This document shows, piece by piece, positions 13,645-14,047 of a stretch of DNA of 14,047 bases. Origin of the DNA: JBBDWJ01 sp040902925 (lineage in GTDB: Bacteria > Acidobacteriota > Terriglobia > Bryobacterales > UBA6623). The translations under genes and the position numbers were made by a program. Location of the stretch: positions 1-14,047 of the forward strand of contig JBBDWJ010000296.1 in the NCBI GenBank assembly GCA_040902925.1, read 5' to 3'. The notes under the pieces were generated by a model. It did not search any database. It was given only the letters and a program-made list of their open reading frames with translations, and was not told the DNA's origin. Within the stretch, counting starts at the first letter, position 1. Each line of letters opens with the position of its first letter.

Positions 13645-13661
13645 GAGGGGTCTATTCTTCT

Positions 13662-13688
13662 GGCGGATATGCCCTTTTAACCGCCTTT
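13662..13688 (+). terminator. Possible terminator after the HDOD gene
   Basis: GGCGG (13662-13666) and CCGCC (13681-13685) form a five-pair stem with a partly paired 14-base loop, followed by TTTCT. It lies 18 bases after the HDOD stop, a fitting place, but the stem is short. The rest of the gap to 13802 shows nothing else. Confidence 0.35.
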
Positions 13689-13802
13689 CTCACACATCGC
13701 CGGGGTGACCGCCGCCATCGAGATCAAACGACTTGACACACTCGCGCAGGTCGGCGGGAAGGATAGTTCATTTCGCCTCGTCGGGAGCGGCAGTCGCTCT
13801 GT

Positions 13803-14047
13803 TCACGGACTCCCGCCGGTGATCAGCGTTTCGAGTGAGCCCAGGTGGGCCCGGAGCGCGTCTCGGCCCAACGGCGTGAGAGTGTACCAGGTGACCGGCT
13901 TGCGGTTCTGAAAATCCTTGCGGGCGTCGACATAGCCTGCCTCCTCGAGCTTGCGCATCTGCGCCCCCAGGTTGCCGTCGGTGGCGCCCAAAACCTGCTT
14001 GAGCCGCGAAAAGCTAAGCGCCTCGGATCGCGAAAGCAACACGCATG
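13803..14047 (-). CDS. Winged-helix transcription regulator, 5' part missing
   Basis: C-terminal 80 or so residues of a small winged-helix DNA-binding protein. The frame is open to the right edge, so the start lies outside the window; the GTG codon at 14042 falls inside helix 1 of the domain and is not a credible start. Visible parts are SRSEALSFSRLKQVLG (helix 2), TDGNLGAQMRKLEEAGYV (recognition helix and first wing strand), and KPVTWYTLTPLGRDALRAHL (wing strand and last helix). The TDGNL-x2-x-x-RKLEEAGYV pattern is typical of the small wHTH_34/MarR-like regulators of about 90-110 residues. No ligand domain is seen. Target unknown; such genes often sit next to the membrane protein or transporter they control, which would lie beyond the edge. 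It converges with the HDOD gene. Confidence 0.82.
   Translation of the reverse strand, partial: CVLLSRSEALSFSRLKQVLGATDGNLGAQMRKLEEAGYVDARKDFQNRKPVTWYTLTPLGRDALRAHLGSLETLITGGSP

Noticed and set aside
1..14047. CRISPR array, transposon, integrase or phage genes
   Set aside because: No regularly spaced repeats, no terminal inverted repeats with a transposase and no phage-like reading frames were seen; gene style is uniform across the window.

Overview
The window is high in G+C and densely coded. It carries thirteen genes on both strands and one 10-N scaffold gap inside a gene. It looks like a contig from an aerobic soil- or sediment-type bacterium. Hopanoid side-chain genes, this form of cytochrome oxidase, a bacterial hydroxyacid-oxoacid transhydrogenase and HDOD and winged-helix proteins together fit Acidobacteriota (Solibacter/Bryobacter-like) best. 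That placement is inference from gene character and was not tested by a search.

Left part (1-3871, minus strand): a cytochrome c oxidase operon reading coxB, coxA, coxC, with coxC running off the left edge. Upstream of coxB, on the same strand, is a small zinc-ribbon membrane protein of unknown function. A 309-base divergent intergenic region separates it from the next block.

Middle (4181-7845, plus strand): a hopanoid head-group cassette. It holds hpnJ (B12-binding radical SAM), two tiny four-helix DMT/SMR-like membrane proteins joined by an ATGA overlap, and hpnI (membrane glycosyltransferase). In the known route HpnI adds N-acetylglucosamine to bacteriohopanetetrol, a deacetylase (HpnK) exposes the amine, and HpnJ contracts the sugar to the cyclitol ether. 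The embedded pair resembles ArnE/ArnF-type lipid-sugar flippase subunits, so it may move the finished or intermediate glycolipid across the membrane. No hpnK is in the window. A PIG-L family deacetylase lies convergently 17 bases after hpnI and could fill that step, but this is unproven. An array of five short palindromes follows hpnJ.

Right-centre (7863-11128, minus strand): a tight three-gene run of a xylose-isomerase-like TIM-barrel protein, a UDP-sugar 4-epimerase-like SDR protein and a stand-alone RelA/SpoT-type HD hydrolase (GTGA overlap). A possible terminator follows, then the PIG-L deacetylase. Divergent from this run is a hydroxyacid-oxoacid transhydrogenase (11239-12534).

Right end: an intergenic region with nested inverted repeats precedes an HDOD signalling protein (12754-13644). 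A winged-helix regulator converges on it from the minus strand and is cut by the right edge. No tRNA, rRNA, CRISPR array, transposase or integrase was seen.
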